From assembly GCA_023381995.1 (NCBI GenBank), contig JAMCVD010000120.1:1-38121 (forward strand): a stretch of DNA of 38,121 nt, written 5' to 3'. The notes beneath the pieces are model-generated. The model did no database searches. It was not told the origin of the DNA and was given only the letters and a program-made list of their open reading frames with translations. Position 1 is the first letter of the stretch. Every line of letters starts with the position of its first letter. The stretch comes from Deltaproteobacteria bacterium. GTDB taxonomy: Bacteria > JAMCPX01. Positions 23,710 through 32,129 of the stretch are shown here, piece by piece. Both the position numbers and the translations under genes were made by a program.

Positions 23710-25024
23710 AGTTTACCTCGAACCCTGTATCCAGTATGTAGCCCCTGCTCTCATAGCCTGGATAACCCGGGTTCTGAACGCCGGGTGTGTTCGGGTCCGC
23801 ATCGACGGCGATCTCTTTATACGTCTTCCTGTCGCCCAGTATCTGTGCCTGGAAATGCATAAGGAAGCTTAGGTTCCCGTCCTTATACGGCACCTTATAG
23901 CCCCCCCCAGCGGAAACGATGTTCTTGACATTGTCGACGAAGTTGGTCCTCTGCGTCTGCGGTGGGATAGGGGTGGGCTCATAGAAATAGCCGGCCATGA
24001 CGCTCCATGAGGGAGAGGGCTTATACTCCACGCCTATCCTTGGCACATACACATCGTTCCACGCCTGGCCAGGCTGCAGGGTGTTCGTGTTGGGGTCTAT
24101 CCATTGGGTCTGGGGGGCCACATTGTGGTTGTCCCTGTACTGCGACCACTCCACCCACGTAACGTCCCCGTCAAGCTCGATCTCATCGTTGGGCCTATAC
24201 ATGACACCTGCAGATATGTGCGCGGGCGTGAAGAATATTATCTGCTCTATGGGCTGGGTAAAATGCTGGCCGATGGGAGAAGAAGGTGCATAGACAAACG
24301 CCGCACCCTCCAGCGGAAAGCTGTCCCTCCCCATGTACGAGACCCCGATCTTGAAGTCTTTGGACGGGTGAAAGAGTACGCCCAGATTCGGGACGTACGT
24401 GTATGTCTGCACATCATTGACGTTGATGAATACATCGCTCAGGTCGATCACATTCGGCACATACACATTGGAATAGGTGCTCGAGTGTATAAACAGCGAT
24501 ACGCCCGCCCCTATCGATAAAAACGGAAATAGCTTGAGTGCTATCGTCGGCAGCACTATCTGGCGCTCGGTCATGTTCTCATCGAGCTCGAAGTACAGCT
24601 TGTCCGTGAAGTAATACTCCGTCGCGTCCGGGAAATGCGTTATCTGCTTCTGGACGTCGTCGAGCGGCAAGTACAGGCCCACGCCCAGTCGGAAGAAGTC
24701 CAGCCCGAAGCTGTACGTCAGGCCGAGCGACATACCCTGCGTGTTCATGTTGTCCCTGTTCTCCAGTCCCGCGCTGCCGGGGAACGGCTTGACGTCGAGA
24801 TGGTTCCATACAAATATGAAGCTCGCGCCCACCGAGCTCTTCCTCTGGGTGATGCCCGCCGGGTTATAGTATGTTGCTGTCCAGTCGTCCGCCGAGGCAG
24901 TCCGTGCGTCGCCCATTGCAATACCTTTCGAATCTACACCGAATGTATCAAAAACGCTTGCTCTCGCATGTCCATTGAGGACAAGTATCGTACCGATCGT
25001 CAAAAACAATAATCTTTTTTTCAT
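23699..25024 (-). CDS. FadL/OmpP1/TodX-type outer-membrane transporter
   Basis: 441 residues. Signal peptide 1-22 (LLFLTIGTILVLNGHARA), then SVFDTFGVDSKGIAMGDARTA and WTATYYNPAGIT, the hatch-domain signature of FadL-like channels for long-chain fatty acids or aromatic hydrocarbons. Barrel strands follow to the end (TGFEVNYAF). Good Shine-Dalgarno (AAAGGACAATAGGT). Uptake of hydrophobic substrates would fit the adjacent methylmalonyl-CoA and phasin-like genes, but the link is inferred. First gene of a FadL-PAP2-ROK operon. Confidence 0.88.
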   Translation of the reverse strand: MKKRLLFLTIGTILVLNGHARASVFDTFGVDSKGIAMGDARTASADDWTATYYNPAGITQRKSSVGASFIFVWNHLDVKPFPGSAGLENRDNMNTQGMSLGLTYSFGLDFFRLGVGLYLPLDDVQKQITHFPDATEYYFTDKLYFELDENMTERQIVLPTIALKLFPFLSIGAGVSLFIHSSTYSNVYVPNVIDLSDVFINVNDVQTYTYVPNLGVLFHPSKDFKIGVSYMGRDSFPLEGAAFVYAPSSPIGQHFTQPIEQIIFFTPAHISAGVMYRPNDEIELDGDVTWVEWSQYRDNHNVAPQTQWIDPNTNTLQPGQAWNDVYVPRIGVEYKPSPSWSVMAGYFYEPTPIPPQTQRTNFVDNVKNIVSAGGGYKVPYKDGNLSFLMHFQAQILGDRKTYKEIAVDADPNTPGVQNPGYPGYESRGYILDTGFEVNYAF

Positions 25025-25136
25025 ACCTATTGTCCTTTCCTTTCAGTTTTTTTGAAAACTCACCAGCGAAGCGATGGCGCCCCTCTGTTTCCGAATGTCC
25101 ATTCAATTACTGAACATATATTTTAGTTTATCTAAT

Positions 25137-25165
25137 TACATAAGTATAATAAAGACGATTGTCAA
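25137..25165 (-). promoter_or_regulatory. promoter of the FadL operon
   Basis: On the minus strand TTGACA (25165-25160) and TATGTA (25142-25137) with 17-bp spacing, 113 bp upstream of the start codon, leaving a long leader. Confidence 0.5.
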
Positions 25166-25273
25166 GAAGTTAGAAAATTGTGCCGCTGCTCTCTGCGCAG
25201 GTCCGTTCAAGACATACCACAAAATACTTGCATAACGCAGATTCGTGTATATATTAGCGATCAACTTTATTCT

Positions 25274-25302
25274 TTGACTTTACCATTGTGGTATTGTATA
25301 AA
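25274..25302 (+). promoter_or_regulatory. promoter of the phasin-like gene
   Basis: TTGACT (25274-25279) and TATAAA (25297-25302) with 17-bp spacing; start codon at 25331. A strong promoter shape that suits an abundant protein. Confidence 0.65.
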
Positions 25303-25330
25303 AGGATCAAAAAAATAAAGGAGGTTTTTC

Positions 25331-25777
25331 ATGGCAGCAAAGCAAGGAAGGTTGTTGGATGTTTTAAAGCAGTTTAAGGATGGGGTTCAGGAAGTTGTTC
25401 AGAGTACGCAATCGCAGGTCCGGGAACTCGTAGTCAAGACCACAAATGACGTCACAAAGCTGGCGGTAAACAACCCACAGATCAAGAAAGTCGTTCAAAA
25501 GCTGGAGGCCGAGCAGAAAAAGTATGAGACGGTATTCATGGATCTTCAGGACAAGGTACTGGACACGTACAAGGAGAGAGTGGAAAAGGCCGTTTCCGAC
25601 ATCAGGGGCAAGATAGAAGGCTACAGGAAACAGGCTGAAAAGCTCTACAAAGACGCAGTCTCCGGAAAACGGGCATCGTCGAAAGCAGGCACTTCATCGA
25701 AAGGAAAATCAAGAACGAGGTCAAAGAGAGCAAACGTCGCAAAATCGGGCTCGGTCTCTTCTAATGTACCTATGTAA
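25331..25777 (+). CDS. phasin-like coiled-coil protein with basic tail
   Basis: 148 residues. Residues 1-115 form one long amphipathic helix or coiled coil (VLKQFKDGVQEVVQSTQSQV then KKVVQKLEAEQKKYETVF and further heptads), typical of phasins or apolipoprotein-like helical proteins. The tail (about 115-148) is Ser/Lys/Arg/Ala-rich (SKGKSRTRSKRANVAK), like histone H1-like or AlgP-type tails. This suggests binding to a lipid or polyhydroxyalkanoate surface plus DNA, or nucleoid association alone. Strong AAAGGAGG and a strong promoter suggest high expression; a hairpin follows. No PHA synthase is in the window. Confidence 0.65.
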   Translation: MAAKQGRLLDVLKQFKDGVQEVVQSTQSQVRELVVKTTNDVTKLAVNNPQIKKVVQKLEAEQKKYETVFMDLQDKVLDTYKERVEKAVSDIRGKIEGYRKQAEKLYKDAVSGKRASSKAGTSSKGKSRTRSKRANVAKSGSVSSNVPM

Positions 25778-25788
25778 TAATAGAATGC

Positions 25789-25813
25789 TGCCCCGCCGCA
25801 GCCGGGCGGGGCA
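25789..25813 (+). terminator. hairpin after the phasin-like gene
   Basis: TGCCCCGCC / GGCGGGGCA, a 9-bp perfect stem with a 7-nt loop, 11 bp after the stop. No U-run follows, so termination may be partial. Confidence 0.5.
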
Positions 25814-25855
25814 TGCGTCTATCGAAGCGCCCCTTACCTTACCTGACGAAGCGAT

Positions 25856-26377
25856 GTGAAGAGTTCCAAGAGGCCATACGCTTTTCTGCTAATCGCTGCA
25901 CTGCTACTTCAGGGCTGCGGCTACCATTTCGGAAGGGGGACGGGCGCTGTCCCCTTGAAAGCAACGGAACTCTATGTCCCGGTGTTCACCAATTTAACGG
26001 ACGAAGTGGCCATAGAGGACATGTTCACGTCGGCAATGCGAAAAACCGTAGCGGACTCATCCGATGCACGGCTCGTCTCGAAGAAATACGCAGACGGCAT
26101 CATTGACGGTACGATAGTCTCGTACAGTTCCGTACCCGTTTTTTTCTCTGCGTCCGGCACGGTGAGCGTCTACAGACTGACAATAACAATCAATGTAAAG
26201 CTTGTCCAGGTCATAACAAACAAGACCCTGTGGGAAATGAATGGCTTTACAGAGAGCCTCGATTTCTACCCGATAAACGATCCCGTCCTTACCAAAGAGA
26301 GGGAGAGGGATACCATAAACCTCCTTGCGACATCGATGATGCAGAGGGCATTCGATGCCATGCACAGCAGCTTTTGA
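25856..26377 (+). CDS. lptE: LPS assembly lipoprotein LptE
   Basis: 173 residues from a GTG. The N-terminus is a lipoprotein signal with LLLQGC (Cys21) followed by GYHFGRG, the usual LptE start. The core has LYVPVFTN and DGIIDGTIVSYSSVPVFF strands, matching the alpha/beta LptE fold. LptE plugs the LptD barrel and helps insert LPS in the outer membrane. It lies just upstream of holA, a common pairing in proteobacteria. The start has no strong Shine-Dalgarno. Confidence 0.85.
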   Translation: MKSSKRPYAFLLIAALLLQGCGYHFGRGTGAVPLKATELYVPVFTNLTDEVAIEDMFTSAMRKTVADSSDARLVSKKYADGIIDGTIVSYSSVPVFFSASGTVSVYRLTITINVKLVQVITNKTLWEMNGFTESLDFYPINDPVLTKERERDTINLLATSMMQRAFDAMHSSF

Positions 26378-26391
26378 TAACAGTGGCCGCC

Positions 26392-27246
26392 ATGGGAAAT
26401 ATCCATTTGATCATCAGCAACGATAATTCTTACATCTCCTCCGTCGTCAAAAAGCTTGTCGTGCAGCATATCGACAGGGAAGATGCGGTCGAGTCCTTCG
26501 ACGGGAAATACGCCGCCCCCCAGCAGATCGACAACGCACTTCACACGGGCTCTCTTATCTCAAAAAACAGGGCGATCGTCATACACAGTATCCAATCGTT
26601 AAAAACGGACCTGATCGAAGACATAACTGCGTTTCTGGCCTCTCCGCCCGAAAATGTGCTCCTGATAATGACGTCCGACCACCCGGAGGTCATGAAGCAA
26701 AAACAATTCGGGACGATACAGGCATCGAGAGCGGTCACACGGCACGTCGCCGTGAACAAGTCCACCCATTCGCTCCTACAGGACTACATAAAAGAGCACG
26801 ATGTACGTATCTCGCCGGCCGCCGTGGACATGCTCGTCGACATACTCGAGGTGGGCACGTGGGGCATAGTCGAGAACGAGCTCAATAAGCTGTCGACATA
26901 CGCCGGCAGAGATAAAACCATAGATGAGACCGCCGTCAGCGAGCTCACCTTCAACCTCAACAGGTCGGACACCTTCAAGCTCGTCAACGACGTTCTGGCT
27001 CACAGACAAAAAGATGCATTGAAAGACTTAAAGGCCGTACAAGAGACGGGCGGGGAGAGCGCCATGGTGATCGGAGCGCTTGCATGGAAATTCAGACAGC
27101 TCCTCGCAAGCTCCAACAGCAGGGCCTTCGTTAAAGCTATCGCTCTGCTCTACGGGTACAGTCTCGACATACGGAAGGGCATGATAGGCAATGCCATGGC
27201 CCTCGACAAGCTTATCATCGAGCTTTTGCAGCAAAAAATTCATTGA
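26392..27246 (+). CDS. holA: DNA polymerase III delta subunit
   Basis: 284 residues from the ATG at 26392; the frame continues upstream through lptE but without a good start. It is the clamp-loader subunit that opens the beta clamp. Features are the short AAA+-like N-terminal domain (NIHLIISNDNSYISSVVKKL), a middle with NVLLIMTSD, the helical VDMLVDILEVGTWGIVENELNKL typical of HolA, and the C-terminal collar (ALAWKFRQLL). It is somewhat shorter than the E. coli protein. It overlaps tail-to-tail by 32 bp with rpsT. Confidence 0.88.
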   Translation: MGNIHLIISNDNSYISSVVKKLVVQHIDREDAVESFDGKYAAPQQIDNALHTGSLISKNRAIVIHSIQSLKTDLIEDITAFLASPPENVLLIMTSDHPEVMKQKQFGTIQASRAVTRHVAVNKSTHSLLQDYIKEHDVRISPAAVDMLVDILEVGTWGIVENELNKLSTYAGRDKTIDETAVSELTFNLNRSDTFKLVNDVLAHRQKDALKDLKAVQETGGESAMVIGALAWKFRQLLASSNSRAFVKAIALLYGYSLDIRKGMIGNAMALDKLIIELLQQKIH

Positions 27247-27523
27247 ACCGACGGTTCAACCTCGAGATCTTCCTGCTCGCTGTCCCCTTTTTCAGTATCC
27301 CCTTCGAAGACAGGTGTGCCACGCGTGAAATCAAAGCGCCCATGAACGCCCTGGACTTTTCAAGCTCCTTGCCCTGCAGGAGGGCGTTGAACTTATTGAT
27401 CTCCGTATGCAGCGCGGCCAGCGCAGATGCGTTATGAACCCTCCTTTTGGCGTTCTGTCTCTGTCTCTTCAGGACCGACTTGGACTTCTTCGGCGGCTTT
27501 CGTGTCTTGCCTGTTTGTGCCAT
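27215..27523 (-). CDS. rpsT: 30S ribosomal protein S20
   Basis: 102 residues from the ATG at 27523, with GGAGGT 10 bp upstream; the in-frame start at 27541 lacks this. Sequence features: KKSKSVLKRQRQNAKRR (the S20 N-terminal basic motif), LHTEINKFNALLQGKELEKS and KGILKKGTASRKISRL (C-terminal motif). It binds 16S rRNA early in 30S assembly. Its 3' end overlaps the holA 3' end by 32 bp. Confidence 0.95.
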   Translation of the reverse strand: MAQTGKTRKPPKKSKSVLKRQRQNAKRRVHNASALAALHTEINKFNALLQGKELEKSRAFMGALISRVAHLSSKGILKKGTASRKISRLNRRFNEFFAAKAR

Positions 27524-27699
27524 GTATGCTCTTACCTCCAATCTTAAAGTTGGACGTGATTAGCATTGAAGCGAAACGATGTCAACCTTTCGGCCATCTG
27601 GCCTGAGGACCGGACATGCTCGGTAGTGGTCCCGGACGCAGCCGGACGAGCCGAGGGGAGAAAGATTGACACGGGAAGGACGTATGGTAGACATACGAC

Positions 27700-28122
27700 A
27701 TGACCGCATACAAAAACCCCATTCCGACGGTAGACATTATCGTGGAGATCGATGATGCGATCGTCCTCATAGAGAGGAAAAATCCTCCGCACGGATGGGC
27801 CATACCCGGGGGCTTCGTGGACTATAGAGAATCCCTCGAAAACGCTGCGATGAGGGAGGCACGGGAGGAGACATCGCTCGATGTGGAGCTTTGCGAGCAG
27901 TTTCACACGTACTCAGGCCCGGAGCGCGATCCGCGCCATCACACCATAACGACCGTATATATAGCCAGAGTGACCGGGGGCAGGCCGGAGGCTGGCGATG
28001 ACGCACGGTCGTTAAACTTGTTTACTTTTGATTCATTGCCGGATAAGATCGCCTTCGATCATAGGAAGATACTGATGGATTACTTCGAATATAAGAAAAC
28101 GGGAAAAAGGCCGTCGCCATAA
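27700..28122 (+). CDS. Nudix hydrolase
   Basis: 140 residues. The Nudix box is at residues 38-60: GFVDYRE, seven residues, then REAREETSL, with the usual Gly after the EE pair replaced by Ser59. The short form with [10 protein letters not shown] at the start resembles ADP-ribose pyrophosphatase or MutT-like enzymes; the nucleoside diphosphate-X substrate is unknown. The Shine-Dalgarno is weak. Its stop is 1 bp before the amrA start, so the two are co-translated. Confidence 0.88.
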   Translation: MTAYKNPIPTVDIIVEIDDAIVLIERKNPPHGWAIPGGFVDYRESLENAAMREAREETSLDVELCEQFHTYSGPERDPRHHTITTVYIARVTGGRPEAGDDARSLNLFTFDSLPDKIAFDHRKILMDYFEYKKTGKRPSP

Positions 28123-28123
28123 A

Positions 28124-28714
28124 ATGCCGAAGTTGAACCTTCAGGAACAAAAAGAGCTTTTAGCGCTTGCGCGCACAACGATAGAATCGTACCTTAACGA
28201 TGGCTCCATACCCGAATTCGAAACAGACAATCCAAACCTCCTGGGGAAGGTAGGCGTATTTGTGACCCTGAACAAGCACAGCATGCTCAGGGGCTGCATA
28301 GGGAACTTCTCCGCAAAGGGGCCTCTCTACAGAAACGTGCAGATGATGGCAGTTGCTGCTGCTGTCGAAGACCCGAGGTTCAGGCAGGTCTCACCGAACG
28401 AGCTCAAGGACATAGAGATAGAGATTTCCGTATTGTCGGAGCTGGTGTCCGTGGACTCTATCGACGGGATATGCGTTGGCGAGCACGGGCTGTATGTCAC
28501 GAAGGGCCTTTCCAGGGGTGTTTTACTGCCACAGGTCGCGACCGAATATGGATGGGACACGGACACCTTTTTGTGCGAGACCTGCGTAAAGGCCGGCATG
28601 GACCGCGATGAGTGGAGAGACGGCAGCGTGAGGATAGAAAAATTCACCGCACAGGTCTTCAACGAGGCCGGCGTATCAAAGGGGGACACCGGCTCCTCCA
28701 GCCGAGAGAAATAG
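28124..28714 (+). CDS. amrA: AmmeMemoRadiSam system protein A (AMMECR1 domain)
   Basis: 196 residues. The AMMECR1 signature LRGCIGNF is present (with GVFVTLNKHSMLRGCIG), followed by NVQMMAVAAAVEDPRF, IEISVLSE and GLYVTKGLSRGVLLPQVATEYGWD, covering the whole domain. The Cys in RGCIG and the GLxxxKGxxxGxLLPQV block are the conserved core. It is the partner of AmrS (17018-18007) in the AmmeMemoRadiSam system, whose role is unproven. The Memo-type protein B is not in this window. Coupled with the Nudix gene. Confidence 0.9.
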   Translation: MPKLNLQEQKELLALARTTIESYLNDGSIPEFETDNPNLLGKVGVFVTLNKHSMLRGCIGNFSAKGPLYRNVQMMAVAAAVEDPRFRQVSPNELKDIEIEISVLSELVSVDSIDGICVGEHGLYVTKGLSRGVLLPQVATEYGWDTDTFLCETCVKAGMDRDEWRDGSVRIEKFTAQVFNEAGVSKGDTGSSSREK

Positions 28715-28744
28715 TCTTCCCTCCCCGGGAGTACGTTCCCCAGG

Positions 28745-29617
28745 TTAAAACGGATATACCGTAAAGGAAACGAGCTGGGTATTGCCGTACTGGTTTCCCA
28801 GGCCACCGACAAAGGTATACGAAAGCGTAAAGCGTGGCGCCTTCCATGCGAGACCCGCTGAATAGTCATTGCCGCCTGTCGTCTCCCGCCATGCGTAGCC
28901 CCCACGGAGGGCTACCTGATGTATGACAACCACTTCTCCGCCCAGATGGAAGTCGACGTTTTTGGCTGTTTTTATATCAAGGTCCCTTATAGCATCGAAG
29001 GCGAGGGTAAGCATACCCTGTAAAAACATGGATATGCCCACATCAATAAGTCTCGGCGGGAGCTGTTCCGGAGAGCCCTTTACCTTCGTTACATTGAGGG
29101 CCGCCAGCGAGATATTCAGAAACGGTAGGTCCGGAGAAAAGAGGACGCCATAACCGAGCGTACCGGAGCTCCCGGAGATACCCTTCGTAAACTGATCCAT
29201 CCTCCCTGTGATGCCTGCGCTGAATATGCCTGGCTCCCCCATCGACAGGGCAAGCGCATATGTGTCCCTTTCTACCTTGAGAGAGGAAAGATGGTACGTA
29301 TCCGTGTAAAAGCCGACCCCGACCCCGACCGCGGCCGTCACACTATCGACGACCGATACGTCGATCCTGTTTTCGCTGTACGGGTTGTTGTATAAGTAGG
29401 CGGTCTCCGCACCGTACCGTGGCGCTGCACTCATGCCCGCGGGGTTCAAAAGGATCGCACCGTTGTCCGCGGCGACCGCGCCATAAGCACCGCCCATGCC
29501 TGCCGACGCCGGGGTCGTAGAGACGAGCAGAGAATCCGCAAAAGAAGGCGACACAACCACCACAGCTATCCCCGCTGCCGATGCTATACAGACCATTTTC
29601 TTAAAGATACTTTTCAA
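28745..29617 (-). CDS. outer-membrane barrel protein, PorV/FadL-like
   Basis: 290 residues from a TTG start that overlaps the OsmC stop by 4 bp. Signal peptide of about 27 residues (IAVVVVSPSFA). The N-terminal block STTPASAGMGGAYGAVAADNGAILLNPAGM is the hatch signature shared by FadL, PorV and UPF0164-type barrels, shorter than true FadL. Barrel strands follow, ending in FTVYPF. It could be a small porin-like channel or a secretion accessory protein. It is the last gene of the redox-gene run. Confidence 0.75.
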   Translation of the reverse strand: MKSIFKKMVCIASAAGIAVVVVSPSFADSLLVSTTPASAGMGGAYGAVAADNGAILLNPAGMSAAPRYGAETAYLYNNPYSENRIDVSVVDSVTAAVGVGVGFYTDTYHLSSLKVERDTYALALSMGEPGIFSAGITGRMDQFTKGISGSSGTLGYGVLFSPDLPFLNISLAALNVTKVKGSPEQLPPRLIDVGISMFLQGMLTLAFDAIRDLDIKTAKNVDFHLGGEVVVIHQVALRGGYAWRETTGGNDYSAGLAWKAPRFTLSYTFVGGLGNQYGNTQLVSFTVYPF

Positions 29618-30045
29618 GGTTTTCGGTCTTCCGCCTTCAGGAGCTTATAGGTGTACGCTATGTCCGCCGTCTTACCGAGCATCGCCGATACCGAACAAAA
29701 TTTGTCCTGGGAAAGCCCTACGGCCCTCTTAACGTCCCCGTCTTCCATATCGCCTTCGATCAAATATTCGAGATTTATCTTGGTATACACCTTCGGATGC
29801 TCAGACGACCGCTCGGCACGTATGTTCAATTTGAAATACGTAACGTGCTTCCGCATCTTTTTGAGGATGGACACGACATCCATGCCCGTACATCCGCCGA
29901 GACCTATGAGCAGGAGCTCCATCGGTCTTGCTCCGGTATCGGTCCCGTCCGGGGGCCCCCCCGCATCCATGACAACCGTATGCCCCGAGTCCGACGTCCC
30001 CTCGAAACGCATTCCTTCCTTCCATACGATCTCTGCCCCGGGCAT
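29614..30045 (-). CDS. OsmC family peroxiredoxin-like protein
   Basis: 143 residues. The two redox cysteines of the family are Cys52 (IGLGGCTGMD) and Cys117 (SQDKFCSVSAML), with PMELLLIGLGG and the central RPMELL strand. The family reduces organic hydroperoxides using thiols. It starts 1 bp after the stop of the flavoprotein gene, so it is part of the same message, consistent with an operon of thiol-redox enzymes. Confidence 0.9.
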   Translation of the reverse strand: MPGAEIVWKEGMRFEGTSDSGHTVVMDAGGPPDGTDTGARPMELLLIGLGGCTGMDVVSILKKMRKHVTYFKLNIRAERSSEHPKVYTKINLEYLIEGDMEDGDVKRAVGLSQDKFCSVSAMLGKTADIAYTYKLLKAEDRKP

Positions 30046-30046
30046 A

Positions 30047-31399
30047 TCAGACCTTTTTCATCGCATCATTTGCGGGCGCCAATATATCCGGGGACACAGG
30101 GGCAAAGGGCGGTGCATAGCTCAGATCGAGCCTCGACAGTTCGTCGATCGTCATTCCCTTGTATAGCCCTGCTACAACGATATCGATCCTCTTGGACACG
30201 CCTTCACCCCCAACCATCTGAGCCCCCAGCAGCCTCCTGCTCTTCTTTTCGACAACGAGCTTCACCGTTATGGGCCTCGATCCCGGATAGTAATGCGCCC
30301 TCGTCTTCGATGTAATGGTGGTCGCCACCGCATTGAGCTTATTGTCCCTGGCCTCTTTCTCCGTCAGGCCTGTCTTTGCGACTTCGAGATCGAACACCTT
30401 GACGACGGCCGTTCCTGCCACCCCTTTGAACACCTCGTTTGCCCCGGATATATTGGCGCCCGCAATCCTACCCTGCTTGTTGGCGGTCGTCCCCATCGGG
30501 ATGAAGAGGTCCTTTTTCAATAGTATGTGCTTTGCGGTCGCACAGTCCCCCGCAGAGTATACATGAGGGACGTTCGTCTCCATCTTTTCGTTCACAAGTA
30601 TCGCATCGTGCTCTCCGGTCACAACGCCGGCGGACTTTGCAATCTCGGAGTTCGGCCTTACACCGATACCGAGTATCACCATATCGACATCGAAGCTTCC
30701 GCCCGTCGTCTCAATCCTTATCATACCGCTGTCTTTCCTATCAAACGACCTTACCTCCGTCGATTTCAATACCCTGACGCCGTTGCCTTCGAGCGTCCTC
30801 TCGACAACGGAGGTGATCTCGCCGTCCATGCCTCCGAGGATGTTCGGGAGCCTCTCTACGACGATGACCTCGAATCCGAGGCCTTTCATGGCTTCCGCCA
30901 TCTCCATGCCTATATAGCCCGCCCCTATGATGGCGGCCCTCTTCACGTGGCTGGACTTTATATAGCCCTTGATGGCGAGCCCGTCATCGAGCGTCCTGAT
31001 CTGAAAGATTGCATGGTTTCCGATGCCCGGTATGGGGGGCCTTGTCGGCGAAGCGCCGGTCGCAATCGCAAGGTAATCGTACGGTAACACCACGTCCTTC
31101 TTCTCGTTCTGGTCTATCGCACGAACCTTCCCTTCCTTCGGGTCTATACCGACGACCTCCATCTTCGTTAAGACATTTATGTCTCTCACGGACTTGAACT
31201 TTTCCTTTGTAATAGCTATGAGGTCCGTATGCTTTTTGACGACGTCCATTATGTAATAGGGCAGGCCGCATGAGCCATAGGAAACGAATTCGCTCTTTTC
31301 AAGCACCGTGACATTGAGCGACGGTCTCCTTCTCTTCGCCTGACTTGCCGCACTCATTCCTGCCGCTACTCCGCCTACGACGATAAGGTTTTCAGACAT
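30047..31399 (-). CDS. CoA-disulfide reductase / NADH oxidase-like flavoprotein
   Basis: 450 residues. The FAD-binding N-terminus (LIVVGGVAAGMSAAS) is followed by the redox Cys44 in SYGSCGLPYY, the signature of the CoA-disulfide reductase / NADH oxidase branch with a single active cysteine. ATGASPTRPP and the NAD motif IIGAGYIGMEMAEA follow, then VYSAGDCAT, and the C-terminal dimerisation domain with Tyr pair HYYPGS. There is no rhodanese or OsmC fusion domain, but OsmC is the next gene. It could reduce CoA disulfide, persulfides or oxygen. Good Shine-Dalgarno upstream. Confidence 0.85.
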   Translation of the reverse strand: MSENLIVVGGVAAGMSAASQAKRRRPSLNVTVLEKSEFVSYGSCGLPYYIMDVVKKHTDLIAITKEKFKSVRDINVLTKMEVVGIDPKEGKVRAIDQNEKKDVVLPYDYLAIATGASPTRPPIPGIGNHAIFQIRTLDDGLAIKGYIKSSHVKRAAIIGAGYIGMEMAEAMKGLGFEVIVVERLPNILGGMDGEITSVVERTLEGNGVRVLKSTEVRSFDRKDSGMIRIETTGGSFDVDMVILGIGVRPNSEIAKSAGVVTGEHDAILVNEKMETNVPHVYSAGDCATAKHILLKKDLFIPMGTTANKQGRIAGANISGANEVFKGVAGTAVVKVFDLEVAKTGLTEKEARDNKLNAVATTITSKTRAHYYPGSRPITVKLVVEKKSRRLLGAQMVGGEGVSKRIDIVVAGLYKGMTIDELSRLDLSYAPPFAPVSPDILAPANDAMKKV

Positions 31400-31469
31400 A
31401 CCTCATTTCTCCTCTCCACAAAAGTGCTGGGACAGGTGTGCGCGCTTTCTCCCGCGACAGCTATCGCTG

Positions 31470-32117
31470 TCAGTGCTGTTCAAGGGCCGAAAGGACGCCA
31501 TCGACGAACTGGTCCTCAGGAAGGGCCCCGACAAACTCCACATCATCGTTCACGACAATCTTTGGGACAGACTGCACACTATACCTGTTGCTTATGTCCG
31601 GGAACTCCGTTGCCTCCACCATATCGGCGGTGACGAACTCGTTCTCTATGGCTATCTTGTGTGCAGTCCGGACGGCCTTTGGACAATACGGGCAGCTCGG
31701 TGTTACAAAGACCTGTATCCTTACCGGTCTATTTATCGCTTTCAGTCTCGTTTTCGAATTGTCCGATAGGTTCGTAGTGCCCTGGGACACGTCCATGATG
31801 TCCTCTATGACCGAGGCAAACTCATAGCCGGCCGGTATGCCGTAATATCGAATGCCGTAGTCCTTTGCTCCCTCAATGATGAGGGCCGGGAACTTGTCAA
31901 CCTTGTAAGTGTCCTTTTTATCCGCCTGTCCCCCATAGTCATAGTACTCCACTTTTATCTTCGGCGAGAGCGAGCTGAGCTCGTCCATCAGCATCTTCTC
32001 GTCACTGCAGTATGTGCATCCGTCTTCCTGAGTGAAAAGGATCAGCCTGACGTCGTTCTTTAATTTTGAAAACTCGTTCCGCAAATACTCTTTGTCTTTC
32101 TCTTGCAGTACACCCAT
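31470..32117 (-). CDS. protein disulfide oxidoreductase (two thioredoxin folds)
   Basis: 215 residues with two thioredoxin/glutaredoxin-like units. The first has CTYC (Cys34, Cys37) and the second CPYC (Cys142, Cys145) with a preceding VFVTPSC strand and a following VPKIVVND cis-Pro loop. This PDO architecture is common in hyperthermophiles and some anaerobic bacteria, where it works in cytosolic disulfide exchange with a thioredoxin reductase. That enzyme is the gene immediately upstream. Strong Shine-Dalgarno (GGGAGGT). Confidence 0.88.
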   Translation of the reverse strand: MGVLQEKDKEYLRNEFSKLKNDVRLILFTQEDGCTYCSDEKMLMDELSSLSPKIKVEYYDYGGQADKKDTYKVDKFPALIIEGAKDYGIRYYGIPAGYEFASVIEDIMDVSQGTTNLSDNSKTRLKAINRPVRIQVFVTPSCPYCPKAVRTAHKIAIENEFVTADMVEATEFPDISNRYSVQSVPKIVVNDDVEFVGALPEDQFVDGVLSALEQH

Positions 32118-32129
32118 GTTACCTCCCGT

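Larger units (their letters stand above)
25025..25330. other. divergent intergenic region (FadL / phasin-like)
   Basis: 306 bp with no gene. It holds the minus-strand promoter of the FadL operon and the plus-strand promoter of the phasin-like gene. A/T-rich tracts occur near 25120-25160. Confidence 0.5.
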
